Shown: positions 1 through 11,064 of the stretch, piece by piece | Position numbering within the stretch: position 1 is the stretch's first letter | How the letters are laid out: every line of letters starts with the position of its first letter | Translations under genes and position numbers: made by a program | Notes under the pieces: generated by a model | Databases searched by the model: none | Seen by the model: the letters and a program-made list of their open reading frames with translations, nothing else | Told to the model about the DNA's origin: nothing | Source of the DNA: Tamarix chinensis | Lineage: Eukaryota > Streptophyta > Magnoliopsida > Caryophyllales > Tamaricaceae | NCBI GenBank assembly: GCA_030549775.1 | Contig: CM060180.1 | Span: 90,745,172 to 90,809,171 of the forward strand | Length of the DNA stretch: 64,000 nucleotides | Direction: 5' to 3'

Positions 1-3000
1 ACAACTAATATTTCTCTATCTACAGATTGTGTCAGGGACCCTATACCTAATACTTGATTCCAATGAGATATAGTATAGTTTACCCATACCCTAACTTGGT
101 GTTTCACTAACCCAAAATCCGACAGATGACTTATTGCTTAATTAATAGCAGATTTGTATTTATTTATTATTTTTTTAATAATCAAATCTGAAAAAATACT
201 TAGGGTTAGGTTAAAATTCTATTTTTATTTTGGAGGTAATTATAGATTTTGAGAGACACTAACCAAACCCAACAAATATTTTTTTCTTATGCCCATATTC
301 ATATCTATTTACATGTACGACTATACTCATATCCATTTCCACGTTTTCCATGTAGAAAATTGTCATGTTTTGGGTATTACCTCTCCAACTGCCATCCCTA
401 GTTTAAGGAGTAAACAATTTCAATTGAATTTCTTCTTTTCTGAGTGTGGATGAAGCAAGTGGCAGTGTGGATGATGAATAAGATGTGAATAGTTGAGCTT
501 CTTTCTCCATTGATTTGGGGGAGGCCTAGTGTGCTCTGATTTTTGCATTCTCTGCCAGTTTTATTCTAAGGATTCTAACTTACATTTTCTTCAAGGAGTA
601 AACCACATTTCATATCAAATCTCTAGAAATGGATGTAAATTGAGTTTGAAGAAGTTGCTAAGATTGGTGTTTCTCCATGCTGCATTGTATTCATCCATTC
701 ATTCTCAGATTGATGTCGCTTCAATTATTGTGCTTTAGTACAAAAACACCCAATTTGTAGGTTTAGCCATAGTTTGATTGGTTTGGCCGTAGTTGATACA
801 TAATTTAAACTCTCTTGTTGTCAATTGTAGTATTGGTAAATAAGGGTATCATTCTATATCGGGAATTGAGAGGGCTCACCTTTATTTAGCTAGCTCACAA
901 ATAATAAAATAAAAAACTCTAAAGCACACAAAAACAAATAATAAGAAAAATTCAATAATGGGGGTTTTAAAAATAGAAAATAATAAAAAGAATAAATAAA
1001 AGAAACTGATAAAAATAATAGATGAATGCAAATATGATGAATGTGCTAGGGAAGTCGAAATCTACCACTAGACTAGGTCTAATTTCTAAGTCATCTTTTA
1101 ATCACAAGAAAGAGAGTGACAAGTTGCTAGCCAAAAACAGGTATATACACTTTATAGTACTTCGCTGAAATAATTGATACGACAAAACGCTAATATTAAA
1201 TCTTATTAAATTCTAGCTGTATGCTTGCAATAAGCGGCTCTTGTATTTACCTAGATTTAAAGTATTAAGTACAAGTGGAAGGATGCTAGTCTAAGTACCC
1301 AAACTAGTATCTCAAGCGTGTCTAGTTGTATTCCTCTCCTTTGATCCACATATATCTAATTGTTCAACTACTCCGGTTAGACAAAACTATTAAGTGAATT
1401 GTTATCTAACCTAGTTGTAATTTATACATGTGAATTCTAGTAGGTTCATATAGCCACCTAGTAAGAATATAATCCTACATATTGTCACTATGAGAAAGCC
1501 AGAACGAGGCATGCACCATATAAATCATACTTGATAGAATCACATATGTAAACGATAGCAAATAAAGTTGATTCAAAGAATAATTTCATGAAACAAATAA
1601 AATTAATATTATATCTCAATTCATAATCTAGGGTTTTAATCTATTTCCTAACAATAAATATTTAGCAAATAAATAAAATTACATAAAAATATATACTAAA
1701 AATAGAGGAAGAAAGAACCAAAAATTAAGTACAGTAGAATTTTCTCCCGCCGGTTCTTTCTCTCTTCTTCTTGATTCAGCACTGTCTGTTGTCTTCTCTA
1801 TCTTCTTTTTCTAGTGCATGTCAGTTGTCTCTTCTCTCTCTCTCCTCTGCGATGCTTGCTTACTTGCTTGACGCCCTGTCACCCCTGTCTCTTCTTTCTT
1901 TCTCTTCTCTCACCTCCTCTTCCGCCGTCTCACTTTCTTTCTCTCTTCTTCTCTCTTGTCCTTTCTCATCTCTTTATGTGCGTCGTTCCCTCTCTTCTCT
2001 GCTCCCTTCTACGCCCATTAGTCTCTCTGTCTCGTTTGTCCCCTCCTTTTTTTTATTTTTTTATTTCTCTACAGCTCCTTTCCCTCTCGTCAGTCCTTTT
2101 CCTTTCTTCTCTTTGCCCATTTGTCTCCTCTCTCTCTTCTCTTTCTCTGTGCTGCGTCGCTTCCCTTTGATCTCTCCCTTTCTCTACCTTTTTTTTTTCT
2201 GCCAATCCCTTCTATTGCTGTCCTTCTTTTATTTTTAAACCCATTTGCTGGGCCTTGTTTGCCCGATTTTTCTGGTCTTCGGCCTTTGGTCCAAAGGACC
2301 GAAACTTTTTTTTTTTGGTCTTATTTTACGTACAAAATAACATTAGAATAATTAATAAATAATTTTATACTTTAAACCCATTCATTTTATATCATTTGAG
2401 CTCAAATAATTAAATATATAAGATTATTATGACTTAAGCACAAAATTATAATTATCCTCATACATTGTTCGAATAAAAGACCAAAAAATAAGATTAAAAG
2501 GGTACAAAATATGAAAAAAAAAATATACTCATCATTGCCTAAATATATTCAACATGTGTGTTGCACAGGAATGCTATGTTGCCACTGTTTCACATCCTGG
2601 AAATGAGTTGGGGACAGAAACAATGTGTGAGCCTTTTTTCTTTTTATACAATAAAAGAAAATCTAAAGTCAGAAAAACATGTTATATAGATCGCTGATTG
2701 CCGATCTCCAGATGTTGTTGCTAGGTGTCTGTGCTACTGCTTTTGAACCACATCTAGTTCACTGTTGCTTCCAATTCACCGGTGCTTTGCTTTGCCATTC
2801 CTTTGAGATTGTTGATTGGTTTTTCTACAATGAGAGGATGGAGAGTGGAGAAAACTCGAGGGGTGGAAGGGTAGAGATGGAGTAAACAAGAGGGCACGAG
2901 TTGAAGTAGAGTGATGGGATGAGAGGTTTTTTTGCTGCTCTCTCTTTCTCTCACTCTATTACAAAATACCAGCGGCTGTTGGTTGTTGGGGGCTTAGAAT

Positions 3001-4019
3001 GTCATCTTAGGATATTATAAACTTTTATCATACTGGGTTCAGTTTTTACTAGAACCTACTTAATCTCGTTCCAACTAGTAGAATATAATGTTACAAAAAA
3101 GAGAAACAAAAACTTGTTGAATAAATTAATAAATCTTTTAAAACACGATAAATGCCCCTAATATGTAATACAAATATCTACCATAGTTTCTAGGTCTTCA
3201 TCTATATATATAAACTTATTATATCTATATTATTTTATTTATACTTTTTTACTGTTTCCTAGTTTTTTTCCTTTTTGAGTATTGATGTTCCCCCGTTTAT
3301 TAGCCCCGTCCCTGTTCTGTGCAGCGCTGTTCAATATTCAAAATTGTGTCTTTGTTACATCATCATCTTCTTTTGTTGCATACCTGAGATTGTTTGCAAA
3401 CATTTTGTTATTTTTTGTTGAAGATGTGATGATTTTATTATAGATAAAAATTATAGCTAGATGCTTCCATGTGTTGTGACACATAAAAGGACCACCTGTG
3501 GCAAGGCTCTTAGCCTTTTAGCACCATCTATATAATGTGATAACTTTGTGATACAATGTTGAATTAAATAATAGATACATTCAATGTTAGTTAAGAAGAT
3601 AATGGAATTGTGTTGCAATCTATGTTCAACCCCACTATAGGGTTCGTAGTCTTAGCCCATGTCTCAGAGGACCCATTGGAGAGAAGATCTAAGTCCTTGC
3701 AGATGTATCTCTTTCTGTTGATCTAGCAAGACTATAAGTGGTGGTTTAGATTATGCTGAGACAAATATTTTTGTTTTCTTATTCTGTTATTTTTTTTTAT
3801 CACTTATCTCAATTAAGTTCAATACTTCAATTTTATTTTCAACAATTTATCTTTTAAGTCATTTTTGCTTATAAATATGCCCAAGTACTTTATTATAATA
3901 ATATTCTAAGGATTTTGTGGAGGCCTAGGGCTAACTAACTTTGTATCAATTGACTGGCTGAATGTTGGCTTGGCAATGATATGGCATACTGGCTATACTT
4001 GGACTAATTATGTTTTTAG
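1..4019. other. AT-rich DNA, no gene recognised
   Basis: I see no supported gene here. The short open frames have no recognisable domain. The stretch at about 890-1740 is A-rich with scattered short runs, and 1741-2250 is a pyrimidine tract annotated separately. The segment at about 1020-1400 looks like non-coding decayed repeat DNA, but I cannot name a family. The positions just before 4020 look like the 3' end of an intron (T-rich run ending in AG at 4018-4019), which is consistent with the POT1-like exon that follows. Confidence 0.5.
1741..2250 (+). repeat. Pyrimidine (CT)-rich tract
   Basis: About 500 bases are almost entirely C and T on the plus strand, with many ctct, cctc and ttct runs and few purines. 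The tract yields overlapping open frames in more than one phase, all Ser/Leu/Phe/Pro-rich. That is what low complexity produces and is not evidence of a gene. Similar C/T-rich blocks occur inside the large LTRs at 22.5-23.4 kb and 28.4-29.7 kb, so this may be part of an unrecognised LTR, but I found no TG/CA ends here. Confidence 0.6.
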
Positions 4020-4172
4020 GTAACAGCGAAGTTCAAGTGTGTGGTACGTGTTGTAGCAGCATTTCCATGGAAGCCTGAGGACTTTTTCTCTCTGAGTCAG
4101 ACCTATAGGATACGGCTTACATTGGAGGATCCCACTGCAAGAATTCATGCATATGTCTATGCTGTTGATGGG
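4020..4172 (+). pseudogene. POT1-like (protection of telomeres 1) exon
   Basis: This is an exon-like segment of exactly 51 codons, phase 0 at both ends. It is preceded by a T-rich acceptor (tttttag, AG at 4018-4019) and followed by a GTATGG donor at 4173. Its translation begins VTAKFKCVVRVVAAFPW and contains YRIRLTLEDPTARIHA, followed by VYAVDG. I recognise this as the conserved C-terminal region of plant POT1, the single-strand telomere-binding protein that caps chromosome ends and interacts with telomerase. Only this exon is convincing. A weak trace of the next exon lies at 5610, and the expected downstream motifs were not found. It is therefore probably a gene fragment or decayed copy, although an intact gene with very long introns running out of the window cannot be excluded. 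There is no stop within the exon, and the reading is well conserved compared with its surroundings. Confidence 0.62.
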
Positions 4173-5609
4173 GTATGGCATTGTTTTTTGTCGTGTTTCT
4201 GCTGTTACTTTGTTCCTGCAAATAATATTTTAAACATGTGAGCTATTTAGAATAGCAGTAATTACTATATAGCTCTAAAATATCATGAAATTCCTAAAAT
4301 GCCCTTATTTAGTTAGAGTTTAACTAATCTCTGTTTTACAAGCATGGGATTTAAAGAGTATCTACGCCAAAAAAAAAAATTCCTCAAACTTTTTCCTAGG
4401 ATAACACCATTCCATATCCTCTTTTGAACTTCATCTATGCATCTTTCTCTTCCTCTTCCTATTCCACCATCCATCATATGCAGCCTCGATAGAAGGACAA
4501 CTAACTTTGCTTCTTTTCCATCCCTTCTAGTCTATTCTTCTCCGTTAGCAATTGGTTCTTCCATCATCTTACACTATGGTTTAGGCTCTGATTATTTTAA
4601 AGTAAATTAACTGATTGTTCTTCGTTTTGGCAAATTAAATTAGTAGATGTCATGCACATGCCCAATCAAACTATTACAGATGGAATAGCTGCATCTGAGA
4701 GCTGCGGTGCTCTTACAAGATCTGCCTGCAGCCCATACGCCGCTCTTAGGGAGCTACGTACCAAAGTTATACAACATATGGGAAAGTTACACAGCTATTA
4801 ATTAATATTACAGCACAGTTATGCAGCGTGATAAAGAAGGAACAAATGAATTATTTCTAACCAAACTGGTATCAGTTGAGTCTGTCCACTTACAGCATAG
4901 TAATGGAGGAATTAATTTAATTGCACAGATATCGATTACACCCAAAGTAGACAACACTTATATGAGAGTTGTATGTATCATAGGAAGAAATTACACCAAA
5001 TAAATTTATAAAAAAAAATGACCAAAAAAGTTAGATTTTTATGTAAGATAGAGAGAAGGATTACAAATTATTTTTGTTCGCCAAGATGTGAAAGGGAAAG
5101 AAAAAACTTGGTTTTGGTCTAAAATGAAAAGACATTTCTTGAAGAATGAAAAAAGCAAGGGCCAAATAGTCAATCTATGTCAAAATATGAGTTACTTAGC
5201 AATCAGTTTTGTTTTACACAATGGTTCCTTCTAAATAAGTGGGGACCTACAGAAGGTTCTATGCAGCATAATGTGATGTGTGTTCTCATTTTTAAATTGT
5301 ACTTGCTAGCTACTACGTGATGGTTTTGTTCTATTCTTTTCCCTTGTTGATGCTAAATTGGTGGCTAATAAAATATGGGCTTGGAGATTGTAATTCATGT
5401 TTAGAGTTCTATTTTATATCGTAGGACTTAATTGTTTTATTTTGATTATTACAAATTTAGATAATATTTAGGAAATCTTTTAAGATGCATACTATTGTAA
5501 TATAATATTTTACAAAAGCATTATTGGATTATATATATATTTTTTTATCACAATATATCAATGGGGGATAGCTCATTATGAGATAATATATCATGTGTTT
5601 ACTGTTTAG

Positions 5610-5639
5610 GTGAAGCCTTTTTTATCTGGATACTTTCTT
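5610..5639 (+). pseudogene. Possible next POT1-like exon remnant
   Basis: After a plausible acceptor (tgtttag, AG at 5608-5609), the phase that continues the exon at 4020-4172 reads VKPFLSGYF. This resembles the short conserved stretch that follows the EDG motif in plant POT1 (a KFF..GYP-type motif). The similarity ends within about ten residues and a stop follows soon after. This is suggestive only and could be chance. Confidence 0.25.
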
Positions 5640-5776
5640 TTTATTAGAAATGTATAGGTTTCTACATATGGTTGTAGTACTATGTTATTTCTTTGAATGA
5701 AAAATTGAATTGGGTATTAGGTGAGTGTTATTTTTTCCTAATTTTCTATCATAATTCTTCTATCCTAACTTCAATT

Positions 5777-5788
5777 TGGCATTAGAGC
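5777..5788 (+). other. tRNA-Met primer-site-like motif (copia-type remnant?)
   Basis: The string tggcattagagc differs at two positions from the tRNA-iMet primer-binding site used by many plant copia elements (TGGTATCAGAGC). It follows a sequence ending in TTCA-ATT, as many copia 5' LTRs do, and a C/A-rich sequence follows. No matching LTR pair or copia domain was seen, so this is a weak call. Confidence 0.28.
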
Positions 5789-6799
5789 CCAATTTTGATT
5801 CCAACAAATGCAATACACACAAAACTCACACAAAATCACCGATTCACTGCACCTCAATAATATGTACCAAAACGAGGTGCCACAACCACAACTCAAACAA
5901 ACCCTACTGTGCTCGATGACCATCCCTTCCTCAGCTAAGTCCAACATAGAAAACAGCTGCCCACAACTTACCCATTCACTAACCTCTGATTTTAATGAAA
6001 ATCTCCCCCATTAGCAATCACCGAAAATAACTGCATCAACTTCCCAGTATGTCTCGCCAAGTTTTGCACATTAAAACACCACCCAAAATCCAATAGATGT
6101 CCAGCAACTAACCATCCAAACCTAACACTGCCAGCACTACCATTGAAACCCAAGTTAAACCACCTTATTCAGCTTTACTGGTCCACAAATGTCCCTCTAA
6201 CCATCACCATTGGTTAGCTGTCGAGTTGCTAGGCGTGATAGATGTCATCTGCCATTTACGAGCAACAATTTATGTGATTTGTTGAATGGGCATTCAACAT
6301 CAATGTACACAATATCCCACATGTGTTGGATGTTGTCATGAGTTTGTAACAACATATTCTTCCTTCTATGATGGTTACCAACTTAACGATCCTCACCAAA
6401 TGGCTGGTTGTCCGTCACCTTCACTTTGCCGGCCATGACTCATGAGCTGTTCATTCCTTGTTTGTTTTATTGCCTGTTATTGCTACGTCATCTTTGTACT
6501 TTGGCACTAGTTGTCTGCAAGGGCTTGGTAGGGGAGGTCTCAAAGTTGTGTAGTTCGCTTTTGTTATCAATTTGTTTAGTTAATTTTCATCTTTTGATTA
6601 CCCTTGGAACCTCAAATATTATCAAAATAGGACGGTAATCACACGCCAAGAAGTCAACCTCACTATAACTGCAACTCATAGTCTTCCATTTTTAGTTGCA
6701 TATTCTGATTAGGTGAGCACATAATATGTACAAACTGTTTAATCAAATTTTTTTTCTTCTCAATATCCATCTCACATACTTAGTCTTCCATAACTAATT

Positions 6800-7542
6800 T
6801 GATACGGAAGATTGTTGATGAATAATCTTTTACAATGCAAGATATTTATTTGGTTGTCAAAAGTTACAAAGCAATTCCAAAAACAAATAGATGCTTCGAT
6901 TTGTATATGTTGATTTCGATAATGTGATATTCATCTAATCTAAGATCAAATCACTTATTTCTTTAAAGAATAATCTGCAACTCCTCAAAAATTTCACACT
7001 TGAAAAAGAAAAAAAAAGAAGAAAAAGCTCTGGGTAGCTCTCAAATTGTTGATTTCATTCGGTAAGTATTCTCCTCAATGTGCAACACCATATATATATA
7101 TACATACACATGTATGCCTTAGTTCATTCCTCATTAATCAAGTCTATATAACCAGCTTAATTAACAAAGATCAACTATATATATGTCTATATTATACATA
7201 TTGTGATTACAATGACCAACTACAAGCATTACAAAGTATACAATAAAATAATAAAGTTACACAAAACTCTAAATATAATATATTAAATAATCACATGTAA
7301 TCAAATTTTATGTCTTGTAGCTTTGTCATCTATATAACTTTGAAATCCTTGTAATGCCATTGTCTTGTACATCAAATATCTTTAATAGATTGATCTTTTT
7401 ACAAACATATATAATGCCTACAAAAGTTACTTAACAAAGTATTAGAAGTATTAGGATCTTCAAGAATTATTGATACCATATCTAAGTATGTTAATTTTTT
7501 TTTTCAACATTGGAAGAGTAAGATTAAGATGCTCTCATATCA
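6800..7542 (-). repeat. 3' LTR of the 6.8-15.8 kb Gypsy element
   Basis: This matches 15029-15793 over its length in the same orientation. For example, cgatttgtatatgttgattt and tattagaagtattaggatct occur in both. The length is 743 bp against 765 bp for the partner, with many substitutions and small indels, so the insertion is old. The integrase C-terminus stops a few bases to the right (7548), as expected for a 3' LTR on the minus strand. Confidence 0.85.
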
Positions 7543-7547
7543 GTCTT

Positions 7548-7715
7548 TCATTGTAAAGAAGAATTTGTCCTTAAATTAGTATCACTAAAGTAAGGAGATA
7601 AATCACCAATATTAAAAGTTCTAAAAACTCCCCTATAGTGTTCAGGTAACTCTAATTTATATGTATTATTTCTATTTTTTTTAAAGAAAAGTTGAAATTT
7701 TATTGTTGAGAAGAA
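7548..7715 (-). pseudogene. Integrase C-terminal fragment (Gypsy)
   Basis: The minus-strand frame reads NNTYKLELPEHYRGVF and then FNIGDLSPYF, the conserved C-terminal integrase motif of plant Ty3/Gypsy polyproteins. It abuts the 3' LTR at 7542. Upstream, the reading continues as FQLFFKK up to about 7715 and then breaks at the composite insert. The integrase continues on the other side of the insert at 8986. Confidence 0.82.
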
Positions 7716-8985
7716 GATAATGTGTTGCATGCTAGGGTTCAAAAGTCATCAAGTACATAAATTATACGATTGTATTTAGAATTCCTATAGCTATGTAAAT
7801 ACCTACGGAATACTCTTATGGCTATGGACTTGATAAGAGTATTTCGGTTATATAAAATATTATTAAAATTTTTGTTATTCCTAGCCTTCCATATTTCATA
7901 GATAGTTGTGATAAGTAAACTTTGTAGAGAGATTATTTCAGCCTTTGATCTTCCATGATTGAAGCTGAAATCTTTGAGCAGTCCGCACCACCTAATGGAT
8001 GTGTGTTTAAGTCTTTTGAGATGGCATAAGGTGTAAATAATACCCCCGTTACTGAATCAATGTACAAAAAAATGGGGAACGGACTCCTGGTCATCACAGA
8101 ACTTTTGTGCTTACATTAAATTTTCTTGCACGAAATTTCTAGTATTGCTGTTTCCCTTGTTGGTTTCTTTTTTTCTGCAGGTGTTTCTTCATTCAGCGTG
8201 ATGGCAGACAATCAGATCAACATTCAGCTTGGAAGCGCTAATCAGGCCGGTGCCAGTTCTTCTCGTGCCCTAGAAGGCTTCGGTGGGGTGCCGACAGAAG
8301 CTGAAGAGCTACAGAAACTTCAGGAAGCCCTTGCACCACTGTTGGAGAATGGTGTTCCAGTTGCAACGTTTCGTGTAGAAGATCTTGTTTCACTTGGTTT
8401 CACAGTGGATCAGTTCAAGAGGCATACCAGGATCTTGACAGCTCAAGCATCAGTGGAGTTAAGGGATCAGATTTTGGGGCAAGCTTTGGTCAGCCAGGTG
8501 ATACCCGCAGCAGTCTGGTGCCAGCTGAGGCACGTTTCAGCTGTTTGTGATTGGATGCGTACGCCCAGGGGCCAGCAGGCTGTGAAGGATAGTCAGACGT
8601 CTGTGAAGAGGCAGAAACGTGCGGCAGGAGGGAGGACAGTTGAGGAAATTTGTCTTTTGGCAGCTTTCAATCAGCAGAGAGCCGATTATGCAGCCGTAGT
8701 TAAGGAATTGAGGAAGGCAGCTGAAGCAGATATGGCGGAACTACGCCGCCAAATGACCTTGAGGCAGGACGCTCTTGAGAAGGAGCTGGCTGAACTCCAG
8801 GCTGAATATCAACCAGCGACACGTTATCCTTGATTACCGCAGCATTTAGTCCAAGCTCAAGCATGCCAGATTTATGCTGATCATTGTCGTGAGAACGGGA
8901 CTGAACCTCTTCCGGCGAACGCCCTTGGCTATGGGCGAGCAGTTGAGCTTTATGGTCAGGGAGGCGGACCAGTTGAACTATTGGT
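7716..8985. mobile_element. Composite insert splitting the integrase
   Basis: Gypsy integrase reading stops at about 7715 and resumes at about 8986. The break is flanked by near-identical 8-mers, TATTGTTG on the left (just before 7716) and TATTGGTG on the right (around 8981-8988), consistent with an 8-bp target duplication carrying one mismatch. Inside are a minus-strand LINE tail (7745-8112) and a plus-strand GC-richer ORF (8201-8989). No terminal inverted repeat or clear poly(A) tail is visible, so the mechanism is unknown. It could be a hAT-like or other capturing element, a LINE with an inverted 5' segment, or two successive insertions. Confidence 0.5.
7745..8112 (-). pseudogene. LINE 3' coding fragment
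   Basis: The minus strand reads FCDDQESVPHFF near the right end and IYEIWKARNN near 7880-7910. These are the zinc-knuckle (zf-RVT) and terminal motifs of plant L1-type non-LTR retrotransposon ORF2. The reading ends at a stop near 7745. The same two motifs occur in the LINE at 32657-33698 (CCFCDQNESVLHIFCQC and VYEVWKARNG), so both are members of related LINE families. The reverse-transcriptase portion is absent. One in-frame stop is seen in the knuckle. Confidence 0.72.
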
Positions 8986-8989
8986 GTAA
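8201..8989 (+). pseudogene. Unidentified coiled-coil ORF with one in-frame TGA
   Basis: I do not recognise this gene. The ATG at 8201 (MADNQINIQ) opens 210 codons to a TGA at 8831-8833. The same frame then stays open for 50 more codons (LPQHLVQAQACQIYADH onward) to TAA at 8987. It is therefore either a ~260-residue protein broken by one nonsense codon or a readthrough gene. Residues about 1-30 are Gly/Ser/Ala-rich. Residues 45-130 look globular. A basic stretch (KRQKRAAGG) follows, then a charged, probably helical segment rich in Glu/Ala/Leu/Arg (ELRKAAEADMAELRRQ), likely a coiled coil. Composition is clearly more GC-rich than its surroundings. A clean acceptor (ttttctgcag, ending 8180) lies upstream and a perfect GTAAGT donor begins at 8986, so 8181-8985 looks like an exon carried in by the insert. 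Alternatives are a gag-like or accessory ORF of an unfamiliar transposon, or a captured host exon. Confidence 0.5.
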
Positions 8990-9910
8990 GTTTGTTTATT
9001 CTTTTGAGTTTGGAAATATTTTTTTTCTTTAAGTGTAATCAAACTAAATATCCTAGTGAAAAATACTTATTGAATTTGAATTTTTTTGCTTGAGTTTGAT
9101 ATTTGGAATTAAAATTTTCTATGTTATTTTTAATTTGGTTATGAAGTTTTTTAAAGTATTTAATTTTTTCTTTGGCATCATAAATTTTAATATATATTTT
9201 TCTTAATGACAACATATCAATAAATAAATAAGGATTTTAACTCCATGGACAAATTCAAACGAAGTTGAATGAGTTGAACTAGAATAATTCCTATTATAAG
9301 TAAATTCAGCACGTGTCAGTTTTATATCTCAATCTTTAGTATTTTTATTGATTAATCCTTGTAGTAAAGTTCCTAAAATTCTATTATTCACTTAAGTTTG
9401 ACCAACTGTTTGTGGACGATGGAATGTACTAAACAACAACTTAGTACCTAATATATGCCAAAGTGTTTTTTAAAATTAGCTCAAAAATTTTACATCTCTA
9501 TTCAACACTATACTTTTGGAAAATTCATGTAACGTTTGAAATATAAATCTACTACATGAGTTGCATTATCTATTTTATTACAAGGTATGAAACGTGTCAT
9601 TTTAAAAAACCCATCTACTACCATTAGAATAGAATTATTTCCCCATTGATTCCTTGGTAAACCCAAGATAAAATTCATACTAACACTCTTCCATGGATAA
9701 CTAGGAACTAAAGGAGTATACAAACTTCTATGGAATAAAATTTTACTCTTTTGACAAATCACACATCTTTTAATAATAGCTTTTATTAATTTTATCATTC
9801 GTGGCCAATAGAAATTTTATTATAATATTTCCATGGTTTTACGAATACCAAAATGATTATCTATACCCCCTCATGTACTTCCTTAACAAGTAAATTACGT
9901 AAACTAGAAT
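8990..9910 (-). pseudogene. Integrase core fragment (Gypsy)
   Basis: The minus strand carries the zinc-binding end (CVICQKSK) and the start of the catalytic core with MNFILGLPRNQWG and ILMVVDGFFKMTRFIPC, typical of Ty3/Gypsy integrase. Leftward, in other phases, it reads AEFTYNRN-like and LVWLHLKK-like sequence up to about 8990. There are several frameshifts and stops. It continues into the C-terminal fragment at 7548-7715 once the insert is discounted. Confidence 0.78.
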
Positions 9911-9950
9911 GATGTATACACATCTTATTAAATTTAAAAAGAAAGTCATC

Positions 9951-11059
9951 TTATAGTATATAATTACCACAACTATTATTCCTTTTACATGCATTATAGA
10001 TTTGAACAAAATCTTCATCTTTTTCATATAATTCCTTCAACATTTTAAAACCTAATAATTTAGCATCCAACATAGCAAGTATCATACATCTTCTAGATAA
10101 GACATCTGCCAAGACATTTTGCTTACCATTGACATATTTGATAGAAAACACAAAGGATTGTAAGAAACTAACCCATTTTGCATGCATAAGACTAATCTTC
10201 TTTTTTCTATGCAAATATTTTAAACTTCATGGTCTGAATGCAAAACAAATGGTATAGGTCACAAATAATGGCTCCATGTTTCTAAATTTTTTATAATGGC
10301 ATAGCTTTATCATATGTTGAATAATTCAATTTGGTCCTATTTAATTTCTCACTAAAGAATGCAATGTCATGTTTTCTTGTGAGAGTACACTTTCTATCCT
10401 TACCCCACTAGCATCATGTGTAACTTTAAATAATTTATTAAATTTAGGTAAAGATAATACTGGTGAATTAAATATCTTGTCTTTCAAATTCTCGAAGGCT
10501 TTAGTTGTTTCCTTACTCCATTTGAATTTACTTTTCTTTATGAGTTGCGTTATTGGTGTGACAATAGTTGAAAAATTCTTGATGAATCTTCTATAAAAAC
10601 TTGTCAAACCATGAAAACTCCTCACCTCATGAATATATTTAAGTATTGACCAATCTTTAATTGCTTGCATCTTTGTGAGATCCACTTTAATACCTTCACT
10701 ACTCACAATATATCCAAGAAAAACAATATCCAAAAGCATAAAATCACATTTCTCCAATTTTTCATAGAGTTTAGTTTCCCTTAGCTTATCAAATAACATT
10801 CTTAAATGAATAAGATGATCATGCTTATTTTTACTTTATACGAGCATGTCATCTAAGTATACCACAATGAAACTTCCAAAAAATGGTCAAAGAACTCTAT
10901 TTATTAGTCTCATAAATGAACTAGGTGTATTACATACATCAAAATTCATCACAGTCCATTCATAAATACCATATTTTATTTTGAATGCAGTTTTCCATCC
11001 ATCCCTTTCTCTTATTCTCGTTTGATAATATCCACTCTTCAGATCAATTTTAGAGAATA
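9951..11059 (-). pseudogene. Reverse transcriptase-RNase H fragment (Gypsy)
   Basis: Read from right to left, the minus strand gives [16 protein letters not shown] (next to the TRIM insertion), the catalytic YLDDMLV motif at about 10839-10862, FLGYIVSSEGIKVD, FYRRFIKNFSTI, and the RNase H end VNGKQNVLADVLSRR near 10.1 kb. This is the order of Ty3/Gypsy RT and RNase H. Several stops and frameshifts separate the pieces. The N-terminal part of the RT lies at 12084-12270, beyond the Cassandra insertion. Confidence 0.85.
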
Positions 11060-11064
11060 CTTGT

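Larger units (their letters stand above)
4173..6799. other. AT-rich DNA between POT1-like exon and LTR element
   Basis: Apart from the possible exon trace at 5610 and a primer-site-like motif at 5777, I recognise nothing here. The stretch at 5800-6200 is C/A-rich and differs in composition from its neighbours. It could be the decayed start of a retrotransposon gag region, but no gag motif is visible. Confidence 0.4.

Noticed and set aside
1771..2351. Ser/Leu/Phe-rich frames of up to 155 codons
   Set aside because: They are overlapping frames in a pyrimidine tract, with no domain and no splice or initiation context.
4821..5003. 60-codon frame as a further POT1 exon
   Set aside because: The translation has no resemblance to POT1 motifs, and splice signals do not connect it to the exon at 4020-4172.
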